Source: Ruegeria conchae
Lineage (GTDB): Bacteria; Pseudomonadota; Alphaproteobacteria; Rhodobacterales; Rhodobacteraceae
Reading direction: 5' to 3'
DNA: 64,000 nucleotides
Assembly: GCF_000192475.1 (NCBI RefSeq)
Contig: NZ_AEYW01000006.1
Coordinates: 372,001-436,000 of the forward strand
The position numbers were made by a program, and so were the translations under genes. Of the stretch, positions 46,821 to 56,227 are shown piece by piece (within the stretch, counting starts at the first letter, position 1; the number at the start of each line of letters is the position of its first letter). Below the pieces are notes generated by a model. It did no database searches. It had not been told where the DNA came from and was given only the letters and a program-made list of their open reading frames with translations.

Positions 46821-47498
46821 ATGTCTGGTGCGAAATCCGGCCAAGGCGGGCTGGTCGACCATATCGAAGAAACCTTGATTGCATGTCTTTTGGGCCTGAT
46901 GACGATTGTCACCTTCGCCAATGTGATCGCGCGGTTCGTGTTTAACTCTAACATTCTTTGGGCACTAGAGCTGACGGTATTCACCTTTGGTTGGTTGGTG
47001 CTGCTGGGTGCGTCGTATGCCGTGAAAAAGCACGCGCATCTGGGTGTCGATGCGATCCTGAACATGCTGGCCCCTGCGCCGCGCCGGGTTTTGGCGCTGA
47101 TAGCGGTTGCGTGCTGTCTGGTGTTTTCGCTGCTCTTGCTCAAGGGGTCGTATGACTACTGGGCGGTGTTTGCCGATTTGCCGCCAACTTCGGGTCGTTG
47201 GTTTCCGACCGGCTTTGACATGAGCGCGCGTAGCCAGAGCTTCTATGAAGTCGATGATATCCCGATGGTGGCACCGCTGCGGTTTCTCGAAGATATGATC
47301 AACTACGGTGAGTACTACGAGAAACTGCCCAAGGTCGTTCCCTATTTCGTTTTGCCTCTGTCGATGTTGCTGCTGGTGATCCGTTTCGCTCAGGTTGCCG
47401 CTCAAATCTGGCGCGGCGAAACCGATCGCCTTGTTGCCAGCCACGAGGTTGAGGACGAGATCGAAGAGGTTCGCGCGCAGCAGGGGGAGCATGACTGA
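46821..47498 (+). CDS. dctQ: TRAP transporter small permease subunit
   Basis: 225 residues, four transmembrane helices. It is longer than most DctQ subunits because of a loop of roughly 60 residues between helices 3 and 4 (from KGSYDYWAVF to KLPKVVPYF), a feature shared with Rhodobacter DctQ. The front IEETLIACLLGLMTIVTFANVIARF is typical. Ends with TGATG overlap into dctM. Confidence 0.93.
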   Translation: MSGAKSGQGGLVDHIEETLIACLLGLMTIVTFANVIARFVFNSNILWALELTVFTFGWLVLLGASYAVKKHAHLGVDAILNMLAPAPRRVLALIAVACCLVFSLLLLKGSYDYWAVFADLPPTSGRWFPTGFDMSARSQSFYEVDDIPMVAPLRFLEDMINYGEYYEKLPKVVPYFVLPLSMLLLVIRFAQVAAQIWRGETDRLVASHEVEDEIEEVRAQQGEHD

Positions 47499-48874
47499 TG
47501 GATGTTGTTCTTCTCTTCTCGATGGTCATTGGTCTGCTGCTGATCGGTGTTCCGATTGCGGTTTCGCTGGGCCTCAGCTCGACCCTCTTCCTGCTGATCT
47601 ATTCCGACAGTTCGCTGGCCTCGGTCGCGGGCACGCTGTTTGAGGCGTTCGAAGGGCACTTTACGTTGCTCGCCATCCCTTTCTTTATCCTGGCGTCGTC
47701 CTTCATGACGACAGGCGGCGTTGCACGCCGGATCATTCGGTTTTCGATTGCCTGTGTGGGGCATCTGCCGGGCGGGTTGGCAATTGCGGGCGTGTTCGCC
47801 TGTATGTTGTTCGCCGCTCTTTCGGGCTCATCCCCGGCCACTGTTGTGGCAATCGGTTCTATTGTCATCGCCGGGATGCGTCAGGTTGGCTATTCCAAGG
47901 AATTCGCCGCCGGTGTGATCTGTAACGCCGGTACTCTGGGCATTCTAATCCCGCCGTCCATCGTGATGGTTGTCTATGCCGCCGCTGTCGAGGTTTCGGT
48001 CGGGCGGATGTTCCTTGCAGGCGTTATTCCGGGTCTGATGGCCGGTCTGATGCTGATGATCACCATCTACGTCATGGCCAAGGTCAAGAACTTGCCCAAA
48101 GGAGACTGGAAGGGTTGGGGTGAAGTCTTCACCTCGGCGCGCGAGGCGGGTTGGGGCCTGTTCCTGATCGTCATCATCCTCGGCGGAATCTACGGTGGTA
48201 TTTTCACCCCGACCGAGGCCGCTGCGGTTGCGGCTGTCTACGCATTCCTGATCGCGAGCTTTGTTTACAAGGACATGGGGCCGCTCAGCACCGAAGGCGA
48301 TGCAAAGAACATTTCGTTGTTGAAGAAGCCCTATGCTCTGGTCACGGCCTTTGTGCACCCCGACACCAAGCATACGCTGTTCGAAGCTGGCAAACTGACC
48401 GTCACGCTGCTGTTTGTTATCGCCAACGCGCTGATATTGAAGCATGTTCTGACCGATGAACAGGTCCCGCAGCATATCGCAAGCGCTATGCTGTCCGCGG
48501 GTCTGGGGCCGGTTACGTTCCTGATCGTGGTTAACGTGATCCTGCTTATCGGTGGCCAGTTCATGGAACCCTCGGGCCTCTTGGTCATCGTGGCGCCTCT
48601 GGTCTTCCCGATTGCGATTGAGCTGGGCATCGACCCGATCCATCTGGGCATCATCATGGTGGTGAATATGGAGATCGGGATGATCACGCCGCCGGTTGGT
48701 CTGAACCTGTTCGTAACCTCAGGCGTCGCGGGTATGCCAATGATGAGTGTTGTTCGCGCGGCGCTGCCGTTTTTGGCCGTGCTTTTCGTCTTCCTGATCA
48801 TGGTGACGTATATCCCGTGGATTTCGACCTTCCTGCCCAACACCTTCATGGGACCAGAGATCATAACCAACTAG
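47498..48874 (+). CDS. dctM: TRAP transporter large permease subunit
   Basis: 458 residues with about 12-13 hydrophobic segments. Family motifs: AIPFFILASSFMTTGGVARR, GILIPPSIVMVVYA and GMITPPVGLNLFV. It drives Na+-coupled uptake with DctP and DctQ. The usual DctM length is about 425-440; an extra loop near 250-300 (KDMGPLSTEGDAKNISLLKK) accounts for the surplus. A strong terminator follows. Confidence 0.95.
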   Translation: MDVVLLFSMVIGLLLIGVPIAVSLGLSSTLFLLIYSDSSLASVAGTLFEAFEGHFTLLAIPFFILASSFMTTGGVARRIIRFSIACVGHLPGGLAIAGVFACMLFAALSGSSPATVVAIGSIVIAGMRQVGYSKEFAAGVICNAGTLGILIPPSIVMVVYAAAVEVSVGRMFLAGVIPGLMAGLMLMITIYVMAKVKNLPKGDWKGWGEVFTSAREAGWGLFLIVIILGGIYGGIFTPTEAAAVAAVYAFLIASFVYKDMGPLSTEGDAKNISLLKKPYALVTAFVHPDTKHTLFEAGKLTVTLLFVIANALILKHVLTDEQVPQHIASAMLSAGLGPVTFLIVVNVILLIGGQFMEPSGLLVIVAPLVFPIAIELGIDPIHLGIIMVVNMEIGMITPPVGLNLFVTSGVAGMPMMSVVRAALPFLAVLFVFLIMVTYIPWISTFLPNTFMGPEIITN

Positions 48875-48896
48875 ATCGGATACACCGATCATATGA

Positions 48897-48926
48897 ACCG
48901 GGCGGCGTAATCCGCCCGGTTTTTTT
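48897..48926 (+). terminator. Terminator of dctPQM
   Basis: ACCGGGCGG-CGTAAT-CCGCCCGGT, a nine-base perfect stem followed by TTTTTTT, 22 bp after the dctM stop. Confidence 0.92.
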
Positions 48927-48966
48927 GTGCCTTGAAACTGATGTCTAAACACATATCTAAGCGTCA

Positions 48967-49025
48967 GAGGACGACCTCACCACCATGGATGATCATTCGG
49001 GACGACCCGAACTCGGAGAGTGAGG
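48967..49025 (+). ncRNA. Guanidine-II riboswitch (mini-ykkC)
   Basis: Two small hairpins with identical ACGA loops: GAGG-ACGA-CCTC (48967-48978) and TTCGGG-ACGA-CCCGAA (48996-49011), the diagnostic layout of the mini-ykkC/guanidine-II class. CCTCAC on the 3' side of the first hairpin (48975-48980) is perfectly complementary to GTGAGG (49020-49025), which contains the Shine-Dalgarno of the exporter gene seven bases upstream of its ATG, so ligand binding should free the ribosome site. The gene it controls is of the expected Gdx/SugE type. Confidence 0.88.
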
Positions 49026-49032
49026 TGTTCTT

Positions 49033-49344
49033 ATGCCCTGGATATTACTGTTGTTCGCTGGCCTGCTTGAGATTGTCTGGGCCGTCGCAATGAAGCAGAC
49101 CGCAGGTTTTACACGTTTGTGGCCGACGGCGATCATGGGTGTCGCAATGATCGGGTCATTTGGTCTGCTTGCGATGGCCATGCGGGAGTTGCCGCTTGGA
49201 ACGGCCTATACCATCTGGACCGGAATCGGCGCCGTCGGTGCGTTCACCGTCGGCATCTTGTTTCTGGGCGAAGCGTTGACACCGATGCGGATCGGTGCGG
49301 CGGTTCTGATTGTGACCGGATTGGTCGTGATGAAACTGGCCTAA
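49033..49344 (+). CDS. gdx: SMR-family guanidinium exporter (Gdx/SugE type)
   Basis: 103 residues, four transmembrane helices. The active-site Glu lies in AGLLEIVWAVAMKQT, the pattern of the SugE/Gdx branch rather than EmrE-type multidrug pumps. The riboswitch directly upstream supports guanidinium as substrate, exported in exchange for protons. Monocistronic; converges on tpiA six bases later. Confidence 0.92.
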   Translation: MPWILLLFAGLLEIVWAVAMKQTAGFTRLWPTAIMGVAMIGSFGLLAMAMRELPLGTAYTIWTGIGAVGAFTVGILFLGEALTPMRIGAAVLIVTGLVVMKLA

Positions 49345-49350
49345 GTCTTC

Positions 49351-50100
49351 TTAGGCCTTTTCAAGCGCCCGAATGATGCCCGAAAAATCTTGGGCTTTCA
49401 GGCTTGCACCACCAACAAGTGCGCCGTCGACATTTGATACTCCAAAAATCTCGGCGGCGTTGCTGGGTTTTACCGACCCACCATAGAGCAACCGGACCGA
49501 GCGGCCCACGCCTTCACCAAAGCGGCGTTCCAGCCGGGCGCGGATGAAATCGTGCACTTCGCCGATCTCTTCCAGGGTTGGCACTTTGCCGGTCCCAATT
49601 GCCCAAATGGGTTCATAGGCAACAATGAGATTTTCGCCGGTCGCCTGATCCGGGATTGATCCCGACATCTGACCTCCGATGATGTCCAGCGTGTTCGCCG
49701 CTTCACGCTGTTCAAGGCTTTCGCCAACGCAGACTATCGCTTTTAGCCCCGCGTCCATCGCTGTGCGGGCCTTGGCGCGAATGTCTTCGTTCTGTTCGCC
49801 ATGGTCCTCTCGACGTTCGGAATGACCGAGTATTACTGCGTCTGCCCCTGCATCAAGCAGCATCTCGGCGCTTAGATCCCCGGTATGCGCACCCGAAGTC
49901 GCGGCGTGGCAATCCTGTCCGCCGACAGTGATTCCCGAGCCTTCGACGGTGTTACCAGCGCGATGAAGCAATGTGGCAGGCGGGCAGATCAGAATTTCGA
50001 CGGGGGAAGAGGGATGTGACGCACTCAACTCTTTCAATTCGTTCAGCGCAACGCCGGTTCCATTCATTTTCCAATTGCCTGCCGCCAACTTACGCCGCAT
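49351..50100 (-). CDS. tpiA: Triosephosphate isomerase
   Basis: 249 residues, full length. Glycolytic/gluconeogenic isomerase of DHAP and GAP. Catalytic Lys11 (GNWKMNG), His in ILGHSERRED, Glu in AYEPIWAIGTG with the flexible loop, and the phosphate site LYGGSVKPSN. GGAGG precedes the ATG. Divergent from the oxygenase gene. Confidence 0.97.
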   Translation of the reverse strand: MRRKLAAGNWKMNGTGVALNELKELSASHPSSPVEILICPPATLLHRAGNTVEGSGITVGGQDCHAATSGAHTGDLSAEMLLDAGADAVILGHSERREDHGEQNEDIRAKARTAMDAGLKAIVCVGESLEQREAANTLDIIGGQMSGSIPDQATGENLIVAYEPIWAIGTGKVPTLEEIGEVHDFIRARLERRFGEGVGRSVRLLYGGSVKPSNAAEIFGVSNVDGALVGGASLKAQDFSGIIRALEKA

Positions 50101-50221
50101 TGCGATCCCTCCGGTTTTGTGCGTTCTGCATCCCGGATATCACTGGCAAGCAGCGCTGACAATTCCGGTTGCGGACCGCGAATTGTGTGGACAGATTGCA
50201 CGCGTAAATGCAGAGGGCAGC

Positions 50222-51136
50222 ATGATAGACAACCTAGACCTTACAAAGCTGGACCAGCGTGAGCCTGCGGAGATGGATAAGCTGAGACATGCCATTGGCC
50301 GGGTCGGATTTCTGACGATTTCCAATGCCGGACTCAGCGCTGAGCGCGTTCAGCAGGTGATTAGCGAATATAGCAACTTTTTTCGGCAACCTGAACAGAT
50401 CAAGCGGACTGTAGACATGGCCACCTCCGGTGCCAACCGCGGCTGGGGCGCACCTCGTTCTGAGCAAGTCGATCCTACGGCGAACCCGGATTTTAAAGAA
50501 GTCTTTGACTGCGGCTATGAACTGTCCGCCAATGATCCTTATGCAGAGCGAGAACTGAGCGTATATGCCCCCAACCTCTGGCCGGACTTTTCCGGCGAGT
50601 TCCGGACAATAATCCAAGTCTACTATTCGGACGCTTGTGTCATTGCCATGCGTGTTCTGCGTGCCATTGCCGTTGCCATCGGTCGGGATGCGAACAGTTT
50701 TGATGCCGCCTTTGATACACCCATGGCCTTGCTGCGCGGTAACTTCTATCCGCAACGTCCTGATTGGGCAGGAGAAAACGATTTTGGAATCGCTGCTCAC
50801 ACTGACTATGGCTGCCTGACATTGTTGGCCACCGATGGCACTCCGGGGCTAGAGGTGCGTATGCCTGATGGCGATTGGCAGGCTGTAAACGCGGCGCCGG
50901 GGCAGTTCATTATCAATTTTGGCGAAATGTTGGAGTTTTGGACAGACGGTGAAGTCAAGGCAACCGAACATAGAGTCAAAGGGACTTCAGACGAGCGAAT
51001 CTCGGTCCCACTGTTCTTCAATCCCTCTTATGACACCAATATCGCCCCGCCGGATTCAGGCAAGATAATTCGGGCTGGAGAGCACTTGACGCAGCGATTT
51101 AATGAAACTTACGTGCACCTGCAGGCAGCGTCTTAA
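50222..51136 (+). CDS. 2-oxoglutarate/Fe(II) oxygenase, isopenicillin N synthase-like
   Basis: 304 residues. The N-terminal DIOX_N region (MDKLRHAIGRVGFLTISN) and the C-terminal jelly-roll with Fe ligands HTDYG and EHRV, plus the 2-oxoglutarate-binding RISVPLF (R-x-S), place it in the isopenicillin N synthase/gibberellin oxidase superfamily. GAGGGCAGC before the ATG at 50222 fixes the start; the frame open from 49973 overlaps tpiA. Substrate unknown. Confidence 0.88.
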   Translation: MIDNLDLTKLDQREPAEMDKLRHAIGRVGFLTISNAGLSAERVQQVISEYSNFFRQPEQIKRTVDMATSGANRGWGAPRSEQVDPTANPDFKEVFDCGYELSANDPYAERELSVYAPNLWPDFSGEFRTIIQVYYSDACVIAMRVLRAIAVAIGRDANSFDAAFDTPMALLRGNFYPQRPDWAGENDFGIAAHTDYGCLTLLATDGTPGLEVRMPDGDWQAVNAAPGQFIINFGEMLEFWTDGEVKATEHRVKGTSDERISVPLFFNPSYDTNIAPPDSGKIIRAGEHLTQRFNETYVHLQAAS

Positions 51137-51498
51137 CGCTGCGCTGCCAGAGTATCGTCGAACTTGATCGATTCCCCGCAGCCGCAGGCATCAACCACGT
51201 TCGGGTTGCGAAACTTAAAGCCGGATTCGAGCAGTGAAACCTCATAGTCGATCTCGGTCCCAAACAGGAACATCTGTGCCATTGGCGCGATCATCACGCG
51301 GGCACCATCCTGTTCGACCACTTCATCGTTTGGGTCGGCCTCATCGACATAGTCCATGGTATATTCCATACCAGCACAGCCGCCTTTCTTGACGCCAATG
51401 CGCAGACCGGCGTGGCCGCCAGAATTCATCAGCCGAACAATCTGTTCGGCGGCTTTGGGTGTCATAGTCACGGCTTGTTTGCCGGGAATGCCAAACAT
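51133..51498 (-). CDS. A-type Fe-S cluster carrier (SufA/IscA/ErpA family)
   Basis: 121 residues. The three cluster-binding cysteines are Cys41 (KGGCAGM) and Cys105/Cys107 (ACGCGES). A-type carriers hand clusters to target proteins. Which of SufA, IscA or ErpA it represents is not decidable here. It overlaps the end of the oxygenase gene by four bases, convergently. Confidence 0.92.
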   Translation of the reverse strand: MFGIPGKQAVTMTPKAAEQIVRLMNSGGHAGLRIGVKKGGCAGMEYTMDYVDEADPNDEVVEQDGARVMIAPMAQMFLFGTEIDYEVSLLESGFKFRNPNVVDACGCGESIKFDDTLAAQR

Positions 51499-51674
51499 GA
51501 TGGGCTCCGTATTCGCGCGTTATCTCCAATCTAAGGCCGACGCTCGTCGGGCTCAAGAGAGGGAGGGCACAATTCCCACACATGTGGCGGGTTGATAGGG
51601 AATTCGGATTGGCAATATCGCGCGGGATATGGTCGGATGACGTGGATTTATTGTTCTGACAGAGGCGAAATAAG

Positions 51675-52007
51675 ATGGCATTGAGAGCAAAGCAGTTGTT
51701 TGGTCGAAGTATTTCCACTTGGTTGGTTTGCTTTGCATTGGCTTATCCGGCACTCGCCGCCGGTGATGACAAACGGCACCCGGTCAATTGTGCCACAGCA
51801 CCGGGTGATCTTCGTGCGATCGCTGCGGAAAAGAAGCATGCGGAGGAACAACAAGCGGAAAGCGTTGTCTCGATCCTACCAGCCGGAGCTTTATTGGGAT
51901 TGATAACCGGGACCGAGAACAAACACCTAAAGATGCTTTCAGGCGATTACGTCGAACAGTTGGATGCGAGAGCCGCGGAAATCAAATCGACCTGTGGACT
52001 CAACTAG
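51675..52007 (+). CDS. Predicted secreted small protein, unknown function
   Basis: 110 residues. Signal peptide at about 1-28 (WLVCFALAYPALAAG), then a polar, Glu/Lys-rich helix (AIAAEKKHAEEQQAE), a short hydrophobic stretch ILPAGALLGLITG and two Cys (near 38 and 107). GAGG lies upstream. No recognisable family. Confidence 0.65.
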   Translation: MALRAKQLFGRSISTWLVCFALAYPALAAGDDKRHPVNCATAPGDLRAIAAEKKHAEEQQAESVVSILPAGALLGLITGTENKHLKMLSGDYVEQLDARAAEIKSTCGLN

Positions 52008-52021
52008 CAGCGACCGGAAAA

Positions 52022-52045
52022 GACCGCCCTCGGGCAAGGGCGGTC
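52022..52045 (+). terminator. Inverted repeat after the secreted protein gene
   Basis: GACCGCCCT-CGGGCA-AGGGCGGTC, a nine-base perfect stem 15 bp past the stop. Only AATAT follows, so it may act as a 3' stabiliser or a weak terminator. Confidence 0.5.
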
Positions 52046-52226
52046 AATATCCGGGCTAGGTCAATTTGGGGACAACAGACAGGTTTACGACCCGGTGTGC
52101 CAGCACAGTATGTATCACTGCGCAAACAACCGAAAAGTACCGGCTTTTTGTGTCACAATGTCTACGCATTTGTAACAAGCGCGTAACCGTTTCACGACAA
52201 ACGATAAAACCTGATGAGAAAAGGGG

Positions 52227-52589
52227 TTACATGAACCCCAGCTCAAGCCGCGCTTCATCCGACATCATCTCCATACCCCAAGGCGGCTCCCAAGTCAGTT
52301 CGACGTCAACTTCCTTGACGCCCGCAACGGGTTCAATGGCTTCCACGATCCAGCCGGGCATCTCGCCGGCGACCGGGCAGCCGGGGGCCGTTAGGGTCAT
52401 AATGACTTTGACCGCGTTTTCATTGGTGATGTCGATGGTATAGATCAGACCCAGATCATAGATATTGACCGGAATTTCAGGGTCAAAAACTGTTCGGCAC
52501 GCGTCCACTATCGCGTCGTACAAAGGATGTTCGATGGTCGAAGGCGCAATGAGCGGGCTGCCTTCGAACTGTTCGCTGGGGTGGGTCAT
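52227..52589 (-). CDS. SufT-like MIP18 (DUF59) Fe-S assembly protein
   Basis: 120 residues. DUF59 domain with CRTVFDPEIPVNIYDLGLIY and the conserved Cys motif TLTAPGCPVAGEMP, then a WEPPWGMEMMSDEARLELG end. In Suf clusters this is SufT, which helps mature Fe-S proteins. No suf genes are adjacent in this window. Confidence 0.92.
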   Translation of the reverse strand: MTHPSEQFEGSPLIAPSTIEHPLYDAIVDACRTVFDPEIPVNIYDLGLIYTIDITNENAVKVIMTLTAPGCPVAGEMPGWIVEAIEPVAGVKEVDVELTWEPPWGMEMMSDEARLELGFM

Positions 52590-52685
52590 TGATGCCTCGG
52601 GTCTGTTACCTGAGAAATTATATAGGGAAACCGCTGACCAGCGTCCAGAGGGGCAGTGGCGCCCGGAATGGGCGCCAGTACAAAA

Positions 52686-52964
52686 TCACTCGTTGATATC
52701 GTGATTGAAAGTTTTGACCTGTCCGTGAGGCAGCGCGAACATGCGGCGTAATGCGAGCCAGGATACCAGCGAAAGAACCGCGAAGATCAGCAATAGAACG
52801 GGCAGGGAAAGTACCAGCCCCGGTATCAGCAACAGCAATCCTGTGATGGCTGCTCCGATGGCAAAGCCAAGAAAGATGAAGCCTGGCAGGGCGACCTCAA
52901 GGATGGCCAGAGCGAGCGCTGCGGCCAGCCAGACCCACCAAGTAAGCCAGAAAGGTTCAGCCAT
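52686..52964 (-). CDS. NfeD family membrane protein
   Basis: 92 residues, three hydrophobic segments. NfeD short form, which pairs with stomatin-like SPFH proteins in membrane microdomain organisation. AGGAGG precedes an ATG that overlaps the SPFH gene stop (TAATG), so the two are translationally coupled. Confidence 0.9.
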   Translation of the reverse strand: MAEPFWLTWWVWLAAALALAILEVALPGFIFLGFAIGAAITGLLLLIPGLVLSLPVLLLIFAVLSLVSWLALRRMFALPHGQVKTFNHDINE

Positions 52965-53854
52965 TATTTTCCTCCTTTCAGCATGTTAAAGGCATTCCCA
53001 AACGCTTCAATAGCATTTGCCGGTACCACAATTGTCTGCGAGCCGCTGCCATTACCCAAAGCGTTCAGTGATTCCACTTGCTTCAAGGCGACCTGGTATT
53101 GCGCAGCTTCCAATCCATTATCCTGAATCGCCTTGGCCACAACCTGAGTCGCGTAGGCTTCGGCCTCGGCCTGGATACGGCGGGCTTTGGCGGTCTGTTC
53201 AGCGGCATAAAGCTCGGCATCGGCTTGCAGCTCAACGGCACGCTTCTGACCTTCGGCCTCTGTTACCTGTGCGCGGCGCGCGCGCTCGGCATTCAGCTGC
53301 TGCAGCATTGCGTCACGGGTGGCCTGGTCGAGGTTTACGTCCAGAATCTCGGCGCGGGTCACTTCGATTCCCCAGTCGTCAACGGCGGTTTCGACACTTT
53401 CCTGAATGCGTTCAATCAGTTGCGCGCGGTTCGACTGAACTTCATCCAGGTCCATCTTACCGATCTCTGCACGGACGATGCCGGCGACGGTTGTGGCAAT
53501 CGCACCATCTACGTCACGGATACGGTATACAGTCTTTTCAGGTTCCAGAATACGGTAGAATACCGAGGTATCGATCTGCACCAGAACATTGTCCTTGGTG
53601 ATCGCGTCTTGAGTTGCGTTGGGCAACTGACGCTCAAGGATGGATATCTTATGGCGTGCAACATCAAGAAAAGGAACGATAAAGTTGATTCCGGGTCCAA
53701 GGACTGAGCGCAAGCGGCCGAACCGTTCAACCACGTATTTTTCGGATTGAGGCACGATCTTGATGCCTTTGAAGATGACAAGTGCAATTAGCGCTGCCGC
53801 CAGCAAATAAATAATGTTCGAAGTAAGCAATCCGATAATCTGGTCTTCTGTCAT
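52964..53854 (-). CDS. SPFH/Band 7 stomatin-like protein (QmcA type)
   Basis: 296 residues. One N-terminal transmembrane helix (about 8-25), then the Band 7 domain (VPQSEKYVVERFGRL, LDVARHKISILERQL, WGIEVTRAEILDVN) and a helical, Ala/Glu-rich coiled-coil region with repeated AEAxA (about 195-255). Start at 53854 has GAGGACAGAT upstream; the ATG at 53866 would sit on top of that ribosome site. Confidence 0.92.
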   Translation of the reverse strand: MTEDQIIGLLTSNIIYLLAAALIALVIFKGIKIVPQSEKYVVERFGRLRSVLGPGINFIVPFLDVARHKISILERQLPNATQDAITKDNVLVQIDTSVFYRILEPEKTVYRIRDVDGAIATTVAGIVRAEIGKMDLDEVQSNRAQLIERIQESVETAVDDWGIEVTRAEILDVNLDQATRDAMLQQLNAERARRAQVTEAEGQKRAVELQADAELYAAEQTAKARRIQAEAEAYATQVVAKAIQDNGLEAAQYQVALKQVESLNALGNGSGSQTIVVPANAIEAFGNAFNMLKGGK

Positions 53855-54029
53855 ATCTGTCCTCATTTATTGTGTACTATGGTATACATTTGGGGATTGA
53901 GTCGCCCGATTTCAACTCTGGTATGGATTGAGTGCGCCCAAATGCAAATCTTTGAAACAGTTAATGCGGTGCGAATTCTTTGCCTGTGACCGCTTTGCAT
54001 CCTACCTGTGTTTGCGGTATCGGGCGGGG

Positions 54030-54941
54030 ATGAAACTGATAATTGATACTGATCCCGGCATCGATGATGCGATGGCCATCGCCTATGCCGCTGCAGCTCC
54101 GGAAATAGAGTTGGTCGGCCTGACGACCGTCTTTGGCAATACTCATGTGCATCAATCCAGTCGCAATGCGCGCTATCTGGTAGATAAACTTGGATTGAAT
54201 ATTCCAGTAGCTGAAGGGGCGCCATTTGCACGTGGTGAAGACCGCCACGCGCCGTCCGAGCATGTACACGGGCCTGAAGGGTTCGGTGATTTTACCGATA
54301 TCCCGCATATTGGCGAGAACCACGCGCTGACAGGCGCAGAGTTCCTGGTTGAAATGGCGCGCGCGCATCGCGGTGAATTGGTCGTTTGTGCTGTTGGCCC
54401 GCTCACCAATATTGCGGATGCGATCAAGCTTGACCCAGAGTTTTCTGATAACGTGGCCAAGCTGGTGATCATGGGAGGCGCGGTTTACTGCCCAGGTAAC
54501 ATCACCGAGCATGCCGAAGCGAATATTTACCATGATGCCAAGGCTGCCGATGAAGTATTCGCTGCGTCTCTGCCGACCGTGCTGGTTGGCTTGGATGTGA
54601 CCTTGAAAACGCTTTATGAAACTGCCGACTTCGAAGGGTTGGCTCAGAAATCCCCCGATATGGGTGGTTTTCTGCGAAACATCTCGCGGTTCTATTTAAA
54701 ATTCTACAAAGAGGTTGGCGGGCTTGAAGGTTGTGGCCTGCACGATTCAACGGCAGTAATCGCTTGCACACATGAGCCAATGTTCGATGTGGTTGAAACT
54801 GGTTTGCAGGTGTCGCTCGAAGGATCTGACATCGGGGCCACACGTATTAACCCTTCGCGGCCTGCAGTACGCGTATGCCGGAATGTGGACGGGGCAGGGG
54901 TTGTACAACTGTTTACCGAACGCGTTGCATCTCTGCCCTGA
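54030..54941 (+). CDS. Inosine/uridine-preferring nucleoside hydrolase
   Basis: 303 residues. Ca2+-binding DTDPGIDDAMAIAYA at the N-terminus, LTTVFGN, and the catalytic LHDSTAVIACTHEP near the C-terminus. Splits ribonucleosides into base and ribose. Starts at MKLIIDTDPG, where the family begins. tgt follows 63 bp downstream on the same strand. Confidence 0.93.
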   Translation: MKLIIDTDPGIDDAMAIAYAAAAPEIELVGLTTVFGNTHVHQSSRNARYLVDKLGLNIPVAEGAPFARGEDRHAPSEHVHGPEGFGDFTDIPHIGENHALTGAEFLVEMARAHRGELVVCAVGPLTNIADAIKLDPEFSDNVAKLVIMGGAVYCPGNITEHAEANIYHDAKAADEVFAASLPTVLVGLDVTLKTLYETADFEGLAQKSPDMGGFLRNISRFYLKFYKEVGGLEGCGLHDSTAVIACTHEPMFDVVETGLQVSLEGSDIGATRINPSRPAVRVCRNVDGAGVVQLFTERVASLP

Positions 54942-55004
54942 CGGGTTGCATTGAACCAGCAGATCGGGCAAAGCCTGCCCGGTTCCGCGACCCGAGGCCC
55001 CAAC

Positions 55005-56135
55005 ATGACCGACCGTTTCTCGTTTGACCTGAAAGCCACAGACGGCAAGGCCCGCACTGGCGTGATCAACACGCCTCGCGGCGAGGTGCGGACGCCTGCA
55101 TTCATGCCCGTTGGGACTGCGGCGACGGTTAAGGCAATGATGCCCGAAAGCGTCCGCGCAACCGGTGCGGATATCTTGCTGGGCAACACTTACCACCTGA
55201 TGCTACGCCCTACGGCCGAGCGGATCGACCGCCTGGGTGGTTTGCACAAGTTCATGAACTGGAAACGCCCGATCCTGACAGACTCGGGCGGGTTTCAGGT
55301 CATGTCGCTGGCTGGCTTGCGCAAGCTGACTGAGAAGGGCGTGACCTTCAAATCCCATATCGATGGGTCAAAGCACGAATTGACACCTGAACGTTCGATG
55401 GAGATCCAGCGCCTTTTGGGATCGGACATCGTGATGTGTTTCGACGAATGCCCGGCATTGCCTTCGGATCGGGACCGCATCGCCGAGTCGATGCGATTGT
55501 CGATGCGATGGGCCGAACGGTCTCGGGATGCGTTTGGTGATCGCCCCGGACATGCCTTGTTCGGAATCATGCAGGGTGGGTTGGAACCGGACTTGCGTGA
55601 AGAAAGCGCAGAAGCACTAAAACAGATCGGTTTTGAGGGCTACGCGGTTGGTGGGCTCGCGGTGGGCGAGGGGCAAGAGGCCATGTTCAGCTGCCTCGAC
55701 TACGCACCAGAATTCCTGCCTAAGGATAAGCCGCGCTACCTGATGGGGGTGGGCAAACCCGACGACATCGTGGGTGCCGTGGCACGCGGGATCGACATGA
55801 TGGATTGCGTGCTGCCTTCGCGGTCCGGACGTACCGGGCAGGTGTTCACACGCTACAGCGTGGTAAACATCAAGAACGCCCGCCATGCTGACGATCCGCG
55901 CCCTCTGGATGAGCATTGTACGTGCCCTGCGTGCTCAAACTACTCCCGCGCCTATCTGCACCATGTATTCCGGTCAAATGAGATGATCTCGGGTATGCTG
56001 CTGACCTGGCATAACCTTCACTACTTTCAGGAAATCATGCAGGGCATGCGTGAAGCTATTTCTAAAGGAACATTTGCGCAGTGGCAGGCGCAGTTTCATG
56101 CACAACGAGAGCAGGGCGATATAGAACCGCTCTAG
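55005..56135 (+). CDS. tgt: Queuine tRNA-ribosyltransferase
   Basis: 376 residues. Exchanges guanine at position 34 of GUN tRNAs for preQ1. [11 protein letters not shown] supplies the substrate Asp, [12 protein letters not shown] and [13 protein letters not shown] carry the nucleophile region, and the zinc ligands are [20 protein letters not shown] precedes the ATG at 55005; an earlier frame from 54951 has no similarity. The two tRNA-Asp (GTC) genes at 61.7-62 kb are natural substrates. Confidence 0.97.
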   Translation: MTDRFSFDLKATDGKARTGVINTPRGEVRTPAFMPVGTAATVKAMMPESVRATGADILLGNTYHLMLRPTAERIDRLGGLHKFMNWKRPILTDSGGFQVMSLAGLRKLTEKGVTFKSHIDGSKHELTPERSMEIQRLLGSDIVMCFDECPALPSDRDRIAESMRLSMRWAERSRDAFGDRPGHALFGIMQGGLEPDLREESAEALKQIGFEGYAVGGLAVGEGQEAMFSCLDYAPEFLPKDKPRYLMGVGKPDDIVGAVARGIDMMDCVLPSRSGRTGQVFTRYSVVNIKNARHADDPRPLDEHCTCPACSNYSRAYLHHVFRSNEMISGMLLTWHNLHYFQEIMQGMREAISKGTFAQWQAQFHAQREQGDIEPL

Positions 56136-56227
56136 ATTGCGTCTCATGCGGTGACAAACATCGCCCTGTTTGCTATACTGTTCTCAGTTTGTTTCATCAA
56201 TTTCATTGTTTTGTTAAGGAGGATTCC

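Noticed and set aside
47945..48643. A 232-codon minus-strand open frame inside dctM
   Set aside because: Complement of hydrophobic codons yields a His/Asp/Arg-rich nonsense protein; dctM is clearly the coding strand.
49973..50221. An 83-codon N-terminal extension of the oxygenase gene
   Set aside because: It overlaps the coding start of tpiA on the other strand and lacks similarity; GAGGGCAGC marks the ATG at 50222.
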